Below, piece after piece: positions 39,949-48,131 of a DNA stretch of 64,000 bases. Origin of the DNA: Actinomadura sp. WMMA1423 (GTDB lineage Bacteria > Actinomycetota > Actinomycetes > Streptosporangiales > Streptosporangiaceae); NCBI RefSeq assembly GCF_006547145.1, contig NZ_CP041244.1:7068001-7132000 (forward strand), in the 5' to 3' direction. Numbering within the stretch: the stretch's first letter is position 1; each line of letters opens with the position of its first letter. The notes beneath the pieces were generated by a model. That model was not told where the DNA came from, ran no database searches, and saw only the letters and a list, made by a program, of their open reading frames with translations. A program made the position numbers and the translations under genes.

Positions 39949-39980
39949 CCGACCGTCCCCTGACCGACCGTCCCCTGACC
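39941..39980 (+). repeat. Tandem 15-bp repeat at the ligase stop codon
   Basis: TCCCCTGACCGACCG occurs at 39941-39955 and 39956-39970 with a partial third copy (TCCCCTGACC, 39971-39980). Each unit carries TGA in the same frame, so the stop codon at 39946 is followed by two back-up stops. It fills most of the 46-bp gap before the next gene. Confidence 0.75.
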
Positions 39981-39994
39981 GAGAAAGGGCCTGT

Positions 39995-41158
39995 ATGGAT
40001 CTGCGTGAGTCCGACGCGCATCGCGAGTTGCGCGCGGAACTGAGGGCGTACTTCGCGGGCCTGCTGCCCGAGGACGTGCGTCGCCGCGCCGGCGAGCAGG
40101 GCGTGGGCGGCGAGCGGTTCCGCGAGATCGTCAAGATGCTCGGCAACGACGGGTGGCTCGGCTACGGCTGGCCGGAGGAGTACGGCGGGCAGGGCAGGTC
40201 GATCGCCGAGCAGTACGTGTTCTTCGACGAGGTGCAGCGCGCCGGGCTGCCGTTCCCGTTCGTCACGGTGAACACGGTCGGGCCGACCCTGATGCGGTTC
40301 GGCACCGAGGAGCAGAAGCGCAGGTACCTGCCCGGGATCCTGTCGGGCGACATCGTGTTCGCGATCGGCTACACCGAGCCCGACGCCGGAACCGACCTCG
40401 CGTCGCTGCGCACCCGGGCCGTGCGGGACGGCGACCGGTTCGTCATCGACGGCAGCAAGGTCTTCACCAGCGGCGCCAACACCGCCGACCACATCTGGCT
40501 CGCGGCCAGGACGAACCCGGACGCGCCCAAGCACAAGGGCATCTCGATCCTGATCGTCCCGACCGACGCCGACGGGTTCTCCTGGAGCCCGATCCCGACG
40601 GTCGGCGGGATGGTCGTGACGGCGACCTACTACAACGGCGTCGCGGTGCCCGCCTCGGCGGTCGTCGGCGACGTCGACGGCGGCTGGAACCTGATCACCA
40701 CGCAGCTCAACCACGAGCGCGTCGGGCTCGCCGCGCTCGGCGGCCGGATGATCCGGCTCTGGGAGGACGTCCGCGACTGGGCGCGCGACAACGGCGTGAT
40801 CGACCTGCCCTGGGTGCGGGCCGACCTCGCCCGCACCCACGCCAAGCTGGAGGCGATGCGGCTGATGAACTGGAAGATGACGATGGCGGTGGAGGCCGGG
40901 ACGCTGACCGGCGCGCAGGCCGGCGCCGCCAAGTCCTACGGGACCGAGACGCACATCGACGTCCAGCGGACGCTGACGGGGGTCCTCGGCGCGGCCGGGC
41001 GGATCCGCCCCGAGTCGCCGGGCGCCGTGCTCCACGGGCAGATCGAGCAGCTGTCGCGGCAGGGCATCGTCAACACCTTCGGCGGCGGCGTCAACGAGGT
41101 GCTGCGCGACATGGTCGCCGTCCAGGGGCTGGGCCTGCCGAGGTCGAGGCGGTCATGA
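39995..41158 (+). CDS. chsE2: Acyl-CoA dehydrogenase subunit, ChsE2/FadE29-like
   Basis: A 387-residue acyl-CoA dehydrogenase-fold protein, the length of mycobacterial FadE29 (ChsE2). It has LGYGWPEEYGGQGRS, FAIGYTEPDAGTDLASLRT, GSKVFTSGANTADHIWLAARTNP, KHKGISILIV, the segment ATYYNGVAVP, LNHERVGLAALGG and C-terminal FGGGVNEVLRDMVA. ChsE1-ChsE2 is an alpha2beta2 enzyme that dehydrogenates the propionyl side chain of the steroid-CoA. FadE26 (ChsE4) is a close alternative; the neighbours (chsH2, a short FadE, chsH1, ltp2) match the mycobacterial fadE28-fadE29 operon. AAAGGG precedes the ATG. Confidence 0.83.
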   Translation: MDLRESDAHRELRAELRAYFAGLLPEDVRRRAGEQGVGGERFREIVKMLGNDGWLGYGWPEEYGGQGRSIAEQYVFFDEVQRAGLPFPFVTVNTVGPTLMRFGTEEQKRRYLPGILSGDIVFAIGYTEPDAGTDLASLRTRAVRDGDRFVIDGSKVFTSGANTADHIWLAARTNPDAPKHKGISILIVPTDADGFSWSPIPTVGGMVVTATYYNGVAVPASAVVGDVDGGWNLITTQLNHERVGLAALGGRMIRLWEDVRDWARDNGVIDLPWVRADLARTHAKLEAMRLMNWKMTMAVEAGTLTGAQAGAAKSYGTETHIDVQRTLTGVLGAAGRIRPESPGAVLHGQIEQLSRQGIVNTFGGGVNEVLRDMVAVQGLGLPRSRRS

Positions 41159-42147
41159 GCGGCGACGGCGAGGAGTACGAGGCGCGCCTCCAGGCGTGGG
41201 CCGGGCGGCCCTACGGCGAGCGCCGGGTCGGGCAGGACGCGGTGAACGTCCCCATGATCCGGCACTGGGTCGAGGCGATGGAGGACGGCAACCCCGTCTA
41301 CCTGGACGAGGACGCCGCGAAGGCGACCGGCCGCGAAGGCGTCGTGGCGCCCGCGTCGATGATGCAGGCGTGGACGATGCGCGGGTACGCGGCGTCCGTC
41401 CGCGACGACCCCGCGGGGCCGGACGAGCTGACCGAGCTGCTGGCCGAGGGCGGCTACACCTCCGTCGTCGCGACCGACTCGGAGTTCGAGTTCCACCGGG
41501 AGCTCGTGCCGGGCGACCGCGTCGCCGTCGAGGAGACCGTCGAGTCGATCTCCCCGGAGAAGAAGACCGCGCTCGGTGCGGGGCGCTTCGTCAGCACGGT
41601 CAAGACGTACCGGGACGAGGCGGGCGAGGTCGTCGCCACGCAGCGGTGGCGCCTCCTGCGGTTCCGCCCGCCCGGGAAGACGGCGGAGAAGCCCGCCGGG
41701 AAGGCGGCCGGGAAGGCCGAGCCGAAGGCGCTGCGCCCGCGTCCGGCGATCAACCTGGACAACGCGTTCTGGTTCGAGGCGGCCAGGGAGCACCGGCTCG
41801 TCATCCAGCGCTGCGCCGACTGCAAGTCGCTGCGGCACCCGCCCGGCCCGTGCTGCCCGCAGTGCGGCTCGTTCGAGTGGGACACCGTCCAGGCGTCGGG
41901 CGACGGCCACGTCTACAGCTACGTCGTCAACCACCACCCGCGCCACCCCGCGTTCGAGTACCCGCTGGTCGTGGCGGTGGTCGAGCTGGCCGAGGGGACG
42001 CGGCTGATCGCGAACATGACCGGGGTCGCGCCGGAGGACGTCGAGATCGGCATGCCCGTCGTCCTCGACTGGATCGACCCGGACCCCGACCTGTCCCTGC
42101 CGGCGTTCCGCCCGGCCGGACCGCCGCACGATCTCAGGGAGCGCTGA
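41155..42147 (+). CDS. chsH2: Steroid enoyl-CoA hydratase / aldolase partner, ChsH2-like (MaoC + DUF35)
   Basis: A 330-residue two-domain protein. The N-terminal hotdog/MaoC domain (about 1-165) has WVEAMEDGNPVYLDEDAA and SEFEFHRELVPGDRVAVEE. A Lys/Ala/Pro-rich linker (about 170-195) follows. The C-terminal DUF35 domain (about 195-320) has a zinc ribbon with CADC and CCPQC, then the OB-fold strand GHVYSYVVNHHPRHPAF. This is the ChsH2 layout: the MaoC part pairs with ChsH1 as a hydratase and the DUF35 part pairs with Ltp2 as an aldolase. The ATG overlaps the previous stop (ATGA). Confidence 0.88.
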   Translation: MSGDGEEYEARLQAWAGRPYGERRVGQDAVNVPMIRHWVEAMEDGNPVYLDEDAAKATGREGVVAPASMMQAWTMRGYAASVRDDPAGPDELTELLAEGGYTSVVATDSEFEFHRELVPGDRVAVEETVESISPEKKTALGAGRFVSTVKTYRDEAGEVVATQRWRLLRFRPPGKTAEKPAGKAAGKAEPKALRPRPAINLDNAFWFEAAREHRLVIQRCADCKSLRHPPGPCCPQCGSFEWDTVQASGDGHVYSYVVNHHPRHPAFEYPLVVAVVELAEGTRLIANMTGVAPEDVEIGMPVVLDWIDPDPDLSLPAFRPAGPPHDLRER

Positions 42148-43211
42148 TGGACTTCACGCTTGGCGAGGAGCTGGAGGCGGTCAGGGACCTGGCCCGGCAG
42201 CTCTTCACCGACCGCGCGACGCAGGCGCGGATCAAGGACGCCGAAGGGTCCGAGCACGGCTACGACGAGGGCCTGTGGGCCGAGCTGGGCGAGACGGGCC
42301 TGCTCGGCGTCGCGCTGCCCGAGCCGGCGGGCGGCGCGGGACTCGGCGCCGGCGGCCTGGCCGTCCTGCTGGAGGAGCAGGGCCGCACCGTCGCCCCCGT
42401 CCCGGTCTGGCCCGCCGTGGTCGCCGCGCTGACGCTCGCCTCGCACGGCGAGGACGTCCCCGCCGGTTTCGTGGACGGGGCGTCGCGCCCGACCGTCGCC
42501 CTGGAGGAGTTCGGGCCCGCCGACCCCGCCTCGCCGAGGTGCACCGCCGCCCGCGACGGAGGGCATTGGCTGCTGACCGGCACGAAGGCCGCCGTTCCGA
42601 CGCCGTTCGGGGCGAGCCACGTCCTCGTCTCGGCCGCGTCGCCGGAGGGACCCGGCCTGTTCCTGCTGGAGACCTCGGCCGCCGGGGTGTCCTGGGAGCG
42701 CGCCGAGACCACCAGCCGGGACGCCGCCGGGCACCTCACCCTCGACGGCGCCCCGGCGCGGGCCCTGCCGGACGGCGCGCTGGCCACGGCGCTGCGGCTC
42801 GCCCGGGTGTCGCTGGCCGCCGTCCAGGTCGGCGTCGCGGACGGCGCGCTGCGCATGGCCGCCGACTACCTGTCGGGCCGCGAGCAGTTCGGCCGCCCGC
42901 TCGCCACCTTCCAGGCCGCGCAGCACCAGCTCGCCGACTGCTTCATCGAGATCGACGCCCTCCGCGTCTGCCTCTGGCACGCGGTCTCGCTGGTCGACGC
43001 CGGGGAGGACGCCGAGACGGCCGTGCTCGTCGCCAAGTGGTGGTCGGACGAGGGCGGGCTGAACGTCGTCCACCGCGTCCAGCACCTGCACGGCGGCATC
43101 GGCGTGGACGTCGACTACCCGGTGCACCGCCACTTCCTGTGGGGCAAGCAGATCTCCGGGACGCTCGGCGGCGCGTCCTTCGACCTGGAGCTGCTGGGGG
43201 CGGCCCTGTGA
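42147..43211 (+). CDS. chsE1: Acyl-CoA dehydrogenase subunit, ChsE1/FadE28-like
   Basis: A 354-residue, shortened acyl-CoA dehydrogenase-fold protein, near the length of FadE28 (ChsE1, 339). It has GLLGVALPEPAGGAGLG, AVQVGVADGALRMAADYLSGREQFGRPLATFQAAQHQLAD (split here as its parts) and QHLHGGIGVDVDYPVHRHF. The N-terminal and middle domains are poor in the usual catalytic Glu and FAD contacts, as expected for one half of a heteromeric enzyme. It is coupled to chsH2 by TGATG and to chsH1 by overlap or close spacing. Confidence 0.85.
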   Translation: MDFTLGEELEAVRDLARQLFTDRATQARIKDAEGSEHGYDEGLWAELGETGLLGVALPEPAGGAGLGAGGLAVLLEEQGRTVAPVPVWPAVVAALTLASHGEDVPAGFVDGASRPTVALEEFGPADPASPRCTAARDGGHWLLTGTKAAVPTPFGASHVLVSAASPEGPGLFLLETSAAGVSWERAETTSRDAAGHLTLDGAPARALPDGALATALRLARVSLAAVQVGVADGALRMAADYLSGREQFGRPLATFQAAQHQLADCFIEIDALRVCLWHAVSLVDAGEDAETAVLVAKWWSDEGGLNVVHRVQHLHGGIGVDVDYPVHRHFLWGKQISGTLGGASFDLELLGAAL

Positions 43212-43222
43212 GCGGAGGCGCT

Positions 43223-43684
43223 GTGAGCGGAGTCGGCGTGACCGGGGACCTCGTGAGCCGGAACTACGAGGACGTCGCGGTGGGGGAGGAGCTCCCCGAG
43301 CTGAGCATCCCGCTGACCCGCACGATGATCGTCGCGACCGCGCTGGCGAGCCGCGACTACCAGGACGTCCACCACGACCCGTCGCTCGCGGTCGAGCGTG
43401 GCTCCAAGGACGTCTTCATGAACATCCTGACGACCAACGGGCTCGTCGACCGGTACGTGACGGGCTGGGCCGGGCCGGCCGCCATCGTGAAGGCCATCAA
43501 GATCAGGCTGGGCGCGCCCAACTACCCGGGCGACACGATGGTCCTCACCGGCACCGTCCAGGCCAAGGACGACTCCGGCCGCCGCGTGGAGATCGCCGTG
43601 CGCGGCGTCAACGCGATCGGCCCGCACGTCACCGGCACCGTCGTGGTCGAGCTGCCCGCCGAAGCACAGGGGAGCGGCGCATGA
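43223..43684 (+). CDS. chsH1: MaoC-like hydratase subunit ChsH1
   Basis: A 153-residue single hotdog protein. It follows mycobacterial ChsH1 closely: ATALASRDYQDVHHDPSLAV carries the Asp and His of hydratase motif 2, then GSKDVFMNILTTNGLVDRYV, TGWAGPAAIVKAIKIRLGAP and a final NAIGPHVTGTVVVELP. With the MaoC domain of ChsH2 it hydrates the 3-oxo-chol-diene-22-oyl-CoA intermediate. Several in-frame GTG codons compete: 43208 overlaps the chsE1 stop (GTGA), while 43223 has GGAGG four bases upstream and is chosen. The 10-bp GTGAGCGGAG is duplicated there. Confidence 0.86.
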   Translation: MSGVGVTGDLVSRNYEDVAVGEELPELSIPLTRTMIVATALASRDYQDVHHDPSLAVERGSKDVFMNILTTNGLVDRYVTGWAGPAAIVKAIKIRLGAPNYPGDTMVLTGTVQAKDDSGRRVEIAVRGVNAIGPHVTGTVVVELPAEAQGSGA

Positions 43685-44856
43685 GCGTCCTGCCAGGGGC
43701 GGCCGCGGTCGCCGGGATCGGCGCCACCGAGTTCTCCAAGGAGTCCGGCCGCAGCGAGCTGCGGCTGGCCTGCGAGGCGGTGCTCGCCGCGATCGTGGAC
43801 GCGGGGCTCCAGCCGTCCGACGTGGACGGCATGGTGACCTTCACCGCCGACACCAGCTCCGAGATCCACATCGCGCGCAACCTCGGCATCGGCGAGCTGA
43901 AGTTCTTCTCGCGCGTCGGGCACGGCGGCGGTGCGGCCTGCGGCACCGTCCAGCAGGCCGCGATGGCCGTCGCGACCGGCGTCGCCGACGTCGTCGTGTG
44001 CTACCGCGCGTTCAACGAGCGGTCCGGGACCCGCTACGGCCTCGGGCAGGCCGACCGCCCGATGGACGTCAGCGCCGACAGCGCCGCCTACGCGTGGATG
44101 AACCCGTTCGGGCTCTCGACCCCCGCCCAGTGGGTCGCGATGTTCGCCCGCCGCTACATGCACGAGTACGGCGCGACCAGCGAGGACTTCGGCCGCGTCG
44201 CGGTCGTCGACCGCCGCCACGCCGCCGCGAACCCGGCCGCCTGGTTCCACGGGCGGCCGATCACCTTGGAGGACCACCAGGCGTCCCGATGGATCGCCGA
44301 GCCGCTCCGGCTCCTCGACTGCTGCCAGGAGAGCGACGGCGGCCAGGCCCTCGTCGTCGTCTCCGCCGAGCGCGCCCGCGACCTCCCGCACCGGCCCGCC
44401 GTGATCTGGGGCGCCGCGCAGGGCTCCGGCAACGACCAGCACATGATGACCAGCTACTACCGCTCCGAGATCACCGGCATCCCCGAGATGGGCCTCGTCG
44501 GGCGGCAGCTCTACGCCCAGTCGCGCCTCACCCCGGCCGACGTCCAGGCCGCGATCCTCTACGACCACTTCACGCCGCTCGTCCTCCCGCAGCTGGAGGA
44601 GCTGGGCTTCTGCGCGAAGGGCGAGGGCAAGGACTTCGTGGCCGACGGCAATCTGGAGCTCGGCGGGCGGCTCCCGGTCAACACCCACGGCGGCCAGCTC
44701 GGCGAGGCCTACATCCACGGGATGAACGGCATCGCGGAGGGCGTCCGCCTCGTCCGCGGCACCTCGGTGAACCAGCCGGGCGACGTCCACAACGTCCTCG
44801 TCACCGCCGGCACCGGCGTCCCGACGAGCGGCCTCATCCTTGGAGCGGACGAATGA
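43681..44856 (+). CDS. ltp2: Thiolase-fold steroid side-chain aldolase Ltp2
   Basis: A 391-residue thiolase-superfamily protein of the lipid-transfer/SCP-x type. It lacks the usual thiolase Cys nucleophiles and has conserved tyrosines: Tyr294 in ILYDHFTP and Tyr344 in LGEAYIHGMNG. Known Ltp2 proteins use tyrosines in a repurposed active site and cleave the side chain by retro-aldol reaction, releasing propionyl-CoA and a C17-ketosteroid. Other landmarks are SRVGHGGGAACGTVQQAA and the C-terminal VTAGTGVPTSGLIL. The ATG overlaps the chsH1 stop (ATGA), and its DUF35 partner is encoded at 41155. Confidence 0.9.
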   Translation: MSVLPGAAAVAGIGATEFSKESGRSELRLACEAVLAAIVDAGLQPSDVDGMVTFTADTSSEIHIARNLGIGELKFFSRVGHGGGAACGTVQQAAMAVATGVADVVVCYRAFNERSGTRYGLGQADRPMDVSADSAAYAWMNPFGLSTPAQWVAMFARRYMHEYGATSEDFGRVAVVDRRHAAANPAAWFHGRPITLEDHQASRWIAEPLRLLDCCQESDGGQALVVVSAERARDLPHRPAVIWGAAQGSGNDQHMMTSYYRSEITGIPEMGLVGRQLYAQSRLTPADVQAAILYDHFTPLVLPQLEELGFCAKGEGKDFVADGNLELGGRLPVNTHGGQLGEAYIHGMNGIAEGVRLVRGTSVNQPGDVHNVLVTAGTGVPTSGLILGADE

Positions 44857-45671
44857 AGGGCACGCACGAGTGGGACGGGCGTTCGCTGGGAGCCCGGACG
44901 GTGACCTACGACGAGACGCGGCCCATCCTCTACGCGCTCGCGGTCGGCGCGGGCGCCTCGGACCTGGACCTGGTCTTCGAGGAGAGGCTCCGGGTCCTGC
45001 CCACCTTCGGGCTGACCCTCGCCCAGTGGGCGCCGGACGTCCTCGGCTCGGCGGGCGCCTTCGACGTGCGGACGGCCGTCCACGGGACGCAGCGGCTCCG
45101 CGTCCTGAAGCCGCTGCCGCGTTCCGGCGCGGTGGAGATGAGCGCACGCGTCACCGACGTGTGGGACAAGGGGTCCGCGGCCGTCTTCGACGTCGCGGTG
45201 GAGAGCGAGTACTTCGAGGCGACGTGGTCGCTGTTCGCACCCGGAGGCGGCGGTTTCGGCGGCGGGCGCGGCCCGTCGTCCCGACGCCGTCCGGAGGCCG
45301 ACCCCGACGGCGCGGTGACCGTTCCCACGGCCCCCGACCAGGCGGCCCTCTACCGGCTGCTCGGCGACCGCCACCACCTGCACATCGACCCGGAGGCGGC
45401 GAAGGCGGCCGGGATGCCGCGCCCGATCATGCACGGGCTGTGCACGCTCGCGGCGGTCACGCTCCCCCTCGCCGAGTCCCTCGGCGCGCACCCGGCCGAC
45501 CTGGCCGAACTCGAAGGCCGCTTCGCCGCGCCCGTCTTCCCCGGCGACGCCCTCCAGGTGAGCACCTGGAGGGACGGCGCCGGTGCGGACGGCGGGGTGC
45601 TCTTCGAAGCGGCCGTGGACGGGACGACGGTCATCTCCGGCGGCCGCGCACGCTTCGGCGCGGCGGGCTAG
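44853..45671 (+). CDS. chsH3: Double-hotdog enoyl-CoA hydratase, ChsH3-like
   Basis: A 272-residue double hotdog hydratase. The N-terminal half (about 1-135) has YALAVGAGASDLDLVFEE and VLPTFGLTLAQW. The linker GGFGGGRGPSS is characteristic of ChsH3 and its relatives. The C-terminal MaoC domain (about 150-272) has the hydratase 2 motif YRLLGDRHHLHIDPEAAKAAG with PRPIMHGLCTLA. ChsH3 hydrates steroid enoyl-CoAs in the first side-chain beta-oxidation cycle. The ATG overlaps the ltp2 stop (ATGA). Peroxisomal-type MFE-2 hydratases have the same fold. Confidence 0.86.
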   Translation: MKGTHEWDGRSLGARTVTYDETRPILYALAVGAGASDLDLVFEERLRVLPTFGLTLAQWAPDVLGSAGAFDVRTAVHGTQRLRVLKPLPRSGAVEMSARVTDVWDKGSAAVFDVAVESEYFEATWSLFAPGGGGFGGGRGPSSRRRPEADPDGAVTVPTAPDQAALYRLLGDRHHLHIDPEAAKAAGMPRPIMHGLCTLAAVTLPLAESLGAHPADLAELEGRFAAPVFPGDALQVSTWRDGAGADGGVLFEAAVDGTTVISGGRARFGAAG

Positions 45672-45682
45672 GCGGAGGCGCC

Positions 45683-46474
45683 GTGGCCGAGCCGTCGAGC
45701 GTCGTCGTGACCGGCGGCAACCGGGGCGTGGGACGCGCGGTCGCCGCCGAGGCCGTCCGGCGCGGGCACCGGGTGACGATCGTGGCGCGGCGGCCGGACG
45801 CGGGCGCCGCCGCGGCCCGGGACACCGGTGCGGAGCTGGTGGTGGGCGACCTGTCGTCCGTCCGGACGGTCCGGGAACTGGCCGGGGCCATCGCCGCGGC
45901 CGTCCCCGCGCCGACCGTCCTCGTCCACAACGCGGCGCTCTGGCCGAGCAGCCGCGAGGTCAACGAGGACGGCTTCGAGCAGGCGTTCTTCACCAACCAC
46001 CTGGCGCCGTTCCTGCTGAACCGCCTGCTGGAGGAGCGGCTGCGCCGGGTCGTGCAGGTCAGCGCGGCCCTCTACGCCACGGGCCGGGTCGACCCCGACC
46101 GGACCCCCGAGGGCCGCGACTTCCATCCCGTGCGCACCTACGCCGACACGAAGCTGGCGAACCTGCTCACGGTCCCGCTGTTCGCCGAGCGGTGGAAGGA
46201 CGCCGGGGTGACGATCGACGCGGTGCACCCGGGCGTCCTGCGGACGGACCTCACCACTCGGGGCGGGGCGTTCGGCCTGATCATGAGGGCGGTCAAGCCC
46301 GCGCTGAAGCCCGTCGCCCGGGCCGCCCCGCCCGTCGTGGACCTGGTGGACTCCGGCGGCACCGGCCGGTACTTCCACCTCGCCAAGGAAAGGCCGCTGA
46401 AGCCCAGGGCCCGCGACGGCGCTCTCGCCCGCCGCCTCTGGGAGGACGCCGAAAGCGTCCTCGCGACCGTGTAG
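45683..46474 (+). CDS. SDR-family oxidoreductase, retinol-dehydrogenase-like
   Basis: A 263-residue SDR. It has VVVTGGNRGVGRAVAAEAVRRG (as separate parts), VARRPDAGA, LVHNAALWPSS, a short Ser region VQVSAALYATG and YADTK as the catalytic Tyr-x3-Lys, then AVHPGVLRTDL. The HPG after the core is typical of retinol dehydrogenase/WW-oxidoreductase relatives. The start is GTG 45683 with GGAGG five bases upstream. It is the last gene of the side-chain operon, 11 bases behind chsH3. A hydroxysteroid substrate is inferred. Confidence 0.82.
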   Translation: MAEPSSVVVTGGNRGVGRAVAAEAVRRGHRVTIVARRPDAGAAAARDTGAELVVGDLSSVRTVRELAGAIAAAVPAPTVLVHNAALWPSSREVNEDGFEQAFFTNHLAPFLLNRLLEERLRRVVQVSAALYATGRVDPDRTPEGRDFHPVRTYADTKLANLLTVPLFAERWKDAGVTIDAVHPGVLRTDLTTRGGAFGLIMRAVKPALKPVARAAPPVVDLVDSGGTGRYFHLAKERPLKPRARDGALARRLWEDAESVLATV

Positions 46475-46757
46475 CGGCAGGACTTCATCTTGTGTCGGGC
46501 CGGGCTCCGCCTCGCGCCTGCCGGGGGTTCAGGAATTCTTCATCCGCCGTCACGGGAACGGCATCGGCGGTGTCGCCGCAGCTCAGCGGCCTCCGCACGG
46601 CGATATACGTCACCTTCCGACCAAGGACGGAGCCGCGCCTGGGCAAAGCGTGACATTTATTCGTATTTGCCGAAAATGTCACCGTCGCAGTGCCGTCGTT
46701 CCCGCTCCCCCTCGGGGCCCCCGCCCTGGCCGGGAACGGCCGCGGAAAGGCCCCGCC
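46475..46757. other. Gap with an inverted repeat before the nuclease gene
   Basis: A 283-bp gap. Besides the inverted repeat at 46650-46682, it contains an A+T-rich patch (TTTATTCGTATTTG) that is unusual here and probably part of a promoter. No gene is visible. Confidence 0.45.
46650..46682. promoter_or_regulatory. Inverted repeat upstream of the HNH nuclease gene
   Basis: GTGACATTT (46650-46658) and AAATGTCAC (46674-46682) are perfect 9-bp arms around a 15-base A+T-rich spacer, 75 bases before the nuclease start. It is a candidate operator. Confidence 0.5.
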
Positions 46758-47387
46758 ATGCGACGACTCCTCCTGCTCGCACTCCCCGCCGCACTGAGCG
46801 CGGCGCTGGTCGGCGCCATGGGCGCGCCCGCGTCCGCGACCCCGCCCAACATCCCGTCCGCCTCGACCGCCGCGAGCCGCCTGGCCGCCCTGACCGTCGG
46901 CGCCGAATCGCACGGGAGCACCTACGACCGCGACCTGTTCCCGCACTGGATCACGATCTCGGGGACGTGCAACACCCGCGAGACCGTCCTGAAGCGGGAC
47001 GGCACGAACGTCACCACCGACTCCGCCTGCGCCGCGACGTCCGGCAAGTGGTACTCGCCCTACGACGGCGCCACCTGGACGCTGGCGTCCGACCTGGACA
47101 TCGACCACATGGTCCCGCTCGCCGAGGCGTGGGCGTCCGGTGCCTGGTCCTGGACGACCTCCCGCCGCCAGTCGTTCGCCAACGACCTCGGCGGCCCCCA
47201 GCTGTGGGCGGTCACCGACAACGTCAACCAGGCGAAGAGCGACAAGGACCCGGCCGAGTGGCAGCCCTCGGTCACCTCCTTCCGCTGCACCTACGCCCGC
47301 GCCTGGATCCAGGTGAAGTGGTACTGGGGCCTGAGCGTGGACAGCGCGGAGAAGAGCGCCCTCAACACGATGCTCGGCACCTGCTGA
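46758..47387 (+). CDS. Secreted HNH/DUF1524-type endonuclease
   Basis: A 209-residue exported protein. It has a Sec signal peptide (about 1-27, ending ASAT). The nuclease core contains DLDIDHMVPLAEAWASGA, then FANDLGGPQLWAVTDNVNQAKSDKDPAEW, the DHxxP...N...K pattern of DUF1524/GmrSD-type HNH enzymes. Cys in TCNTRE, SACAAT, FRCTY and the C-terminal GTC could form disulfides. It probably degrades extracellular DNA for nutrients, as in other actinomycetes. ATG 46758 follows GGAAAGG. Confidence 0.85.
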   Translation: MRRLLLLALPAALSAALVGAMGAPASATPPNIPSASTAASRLAALTVGAESHGSTYDRDLFPHWITISGTCNTRETVLKRDGTNVTTDSACAATSGKWYSPYDGATWTLASDLDIDHMVPLAEAWASGAWSWTTSRRQSFANDLGGPQLWAVTDNVNQAKSDKDPAEWQPSVTSFRCTYARAWIQVKWYWGLSVDSAEKSALNTMLGTC

Positions 47388-47402
47388 CACCACCGCACCG
47401 CC

Positions 47403-47441
47403 CGCTCCGGTGCCCGCGGGACTCGCGCGGGCGCCGGAGCG
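47403..47441. terminator. Terminator after the nuclease gene
   Basis: CGCTCCGGTGCCCGCG (47403-47418) pairs with CGCGGGCGCCGGAGCG (47426-47441) with one T-G wobble and a 7-base loop, 15 bases past the nuclease stop. Confidence 0.7.
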
Positions 47442-47481
47442 GCGTCTTCGAGCCGCCCGTCCCGGATGCCGGGGTGCCAGG

Positions 47482-48060
47482 ATGGCGGGCATGGCTCTCT
47501 CGGAACCCCCGGTAACGGCGGCCTGGCAGCATCGCGGGGCCCGCGCCGGCTTCGAAGTCCTCGAGATCGCGCGGTCGGGCGCCGGGTGGCGCCTGCACGG
47601 CACGACGGCCGCCGTGGAGGACGGCGTCCCCTGGACCGTCGACTACGTGATCGAGGTCGACGAGCGCTGGCACACCCGCGGCGCGCGGGTCGCGCACCTG
47701 CTCGGCGGAGGGCCGGGCGAGGTGACCGTACAGCGGACCGGCGAGGGCCGCTGGACGGTCGACGACCGGTACGTTCCCGAACTGGACGGGTGCCTCGACG
47801 TCGACCTGGAGTCGTCGGCGATGACCAACGCGCTTCCCGTGCACCGGCTCGGCCTGCCCGTCGGCCGGACCGCGGACGTCCCGGCGGTCTACGTCCGGGC
47901 CGCCGACCTGACCGTCGACCGGCTGGAACAGACCTACACGCGTGCGGGCGACACCGCCTACGACTACGCGGCCCCCGCGTTCGACTTCACCGCACGGCTC
48001 CTCTACGACGACTCCGGCTTCGTCCTGGAGTACCCGGGCCTCGCGACCCGCCACGCCTGA
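47482..48060 (+). CDS. Putative glycolipid-binding family protein
   Basis: A 192-residue soluble beta-rich protein, recognised as the putative glycolipid-binding family (PF06475-like) from WRLHGTTAAVEDGVPWTVDYVIEVD, RWHTRGARV, LDGCLDVDLESSAMTNALP and the final FVLEYPGLATR. The fold is a large beta sandwich; the proposed glycolipid binding rests on family naming only. ATG 47482 is used; ATG 47491 is nearly as good. It is followed by a strong terminator shared with the convergent membrane-protein gene. Confidence 0.75.
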   Translation: MAGMALSEPPVTAAWQHRGARAGFEVLEIARSGAGWRLHGTTAAVEDGVPWTVDYVIEVDERWHTRGARVAHLLGGGPGEVTVQRTGEGRWTVDDRYVPELDGCLDVDLESSAMTNALPVHRLGLPVGRTADVPAVYVRAADLTVDRLEQTYTRAGDTAYDYAAPAFDFTARLLYDDSGFVLEYPGLATRHA

Positions 48061-48097
48061 CCTGTGTGTCAAAGTCGCCGGCGACATCGGCGACAAG

Positions 48098-48129
48098 GTG
48101 ACGGCCGGCCCGAGCGGGCCGGCCGTCAC
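48098..48129. terminator. Bidirectional terminator
   Basis: GTGACGGCCGGCCC (48098-48111) and GGGCCGGCCGTCAC (48116-48129) are perfect 14-bp arms with a GAGC loop, between convergent genes ending at 48060 and 48132. Confidence 0.8.
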
Positions 48130-48131
48130 GT

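Noticed and set aside
43307..43321. Match-like string TCCCGCTGACCCGCA
   Set aside because: It lies within the chsH1 coding sequence and fits the 15-bp palindrome poorly in its right half.
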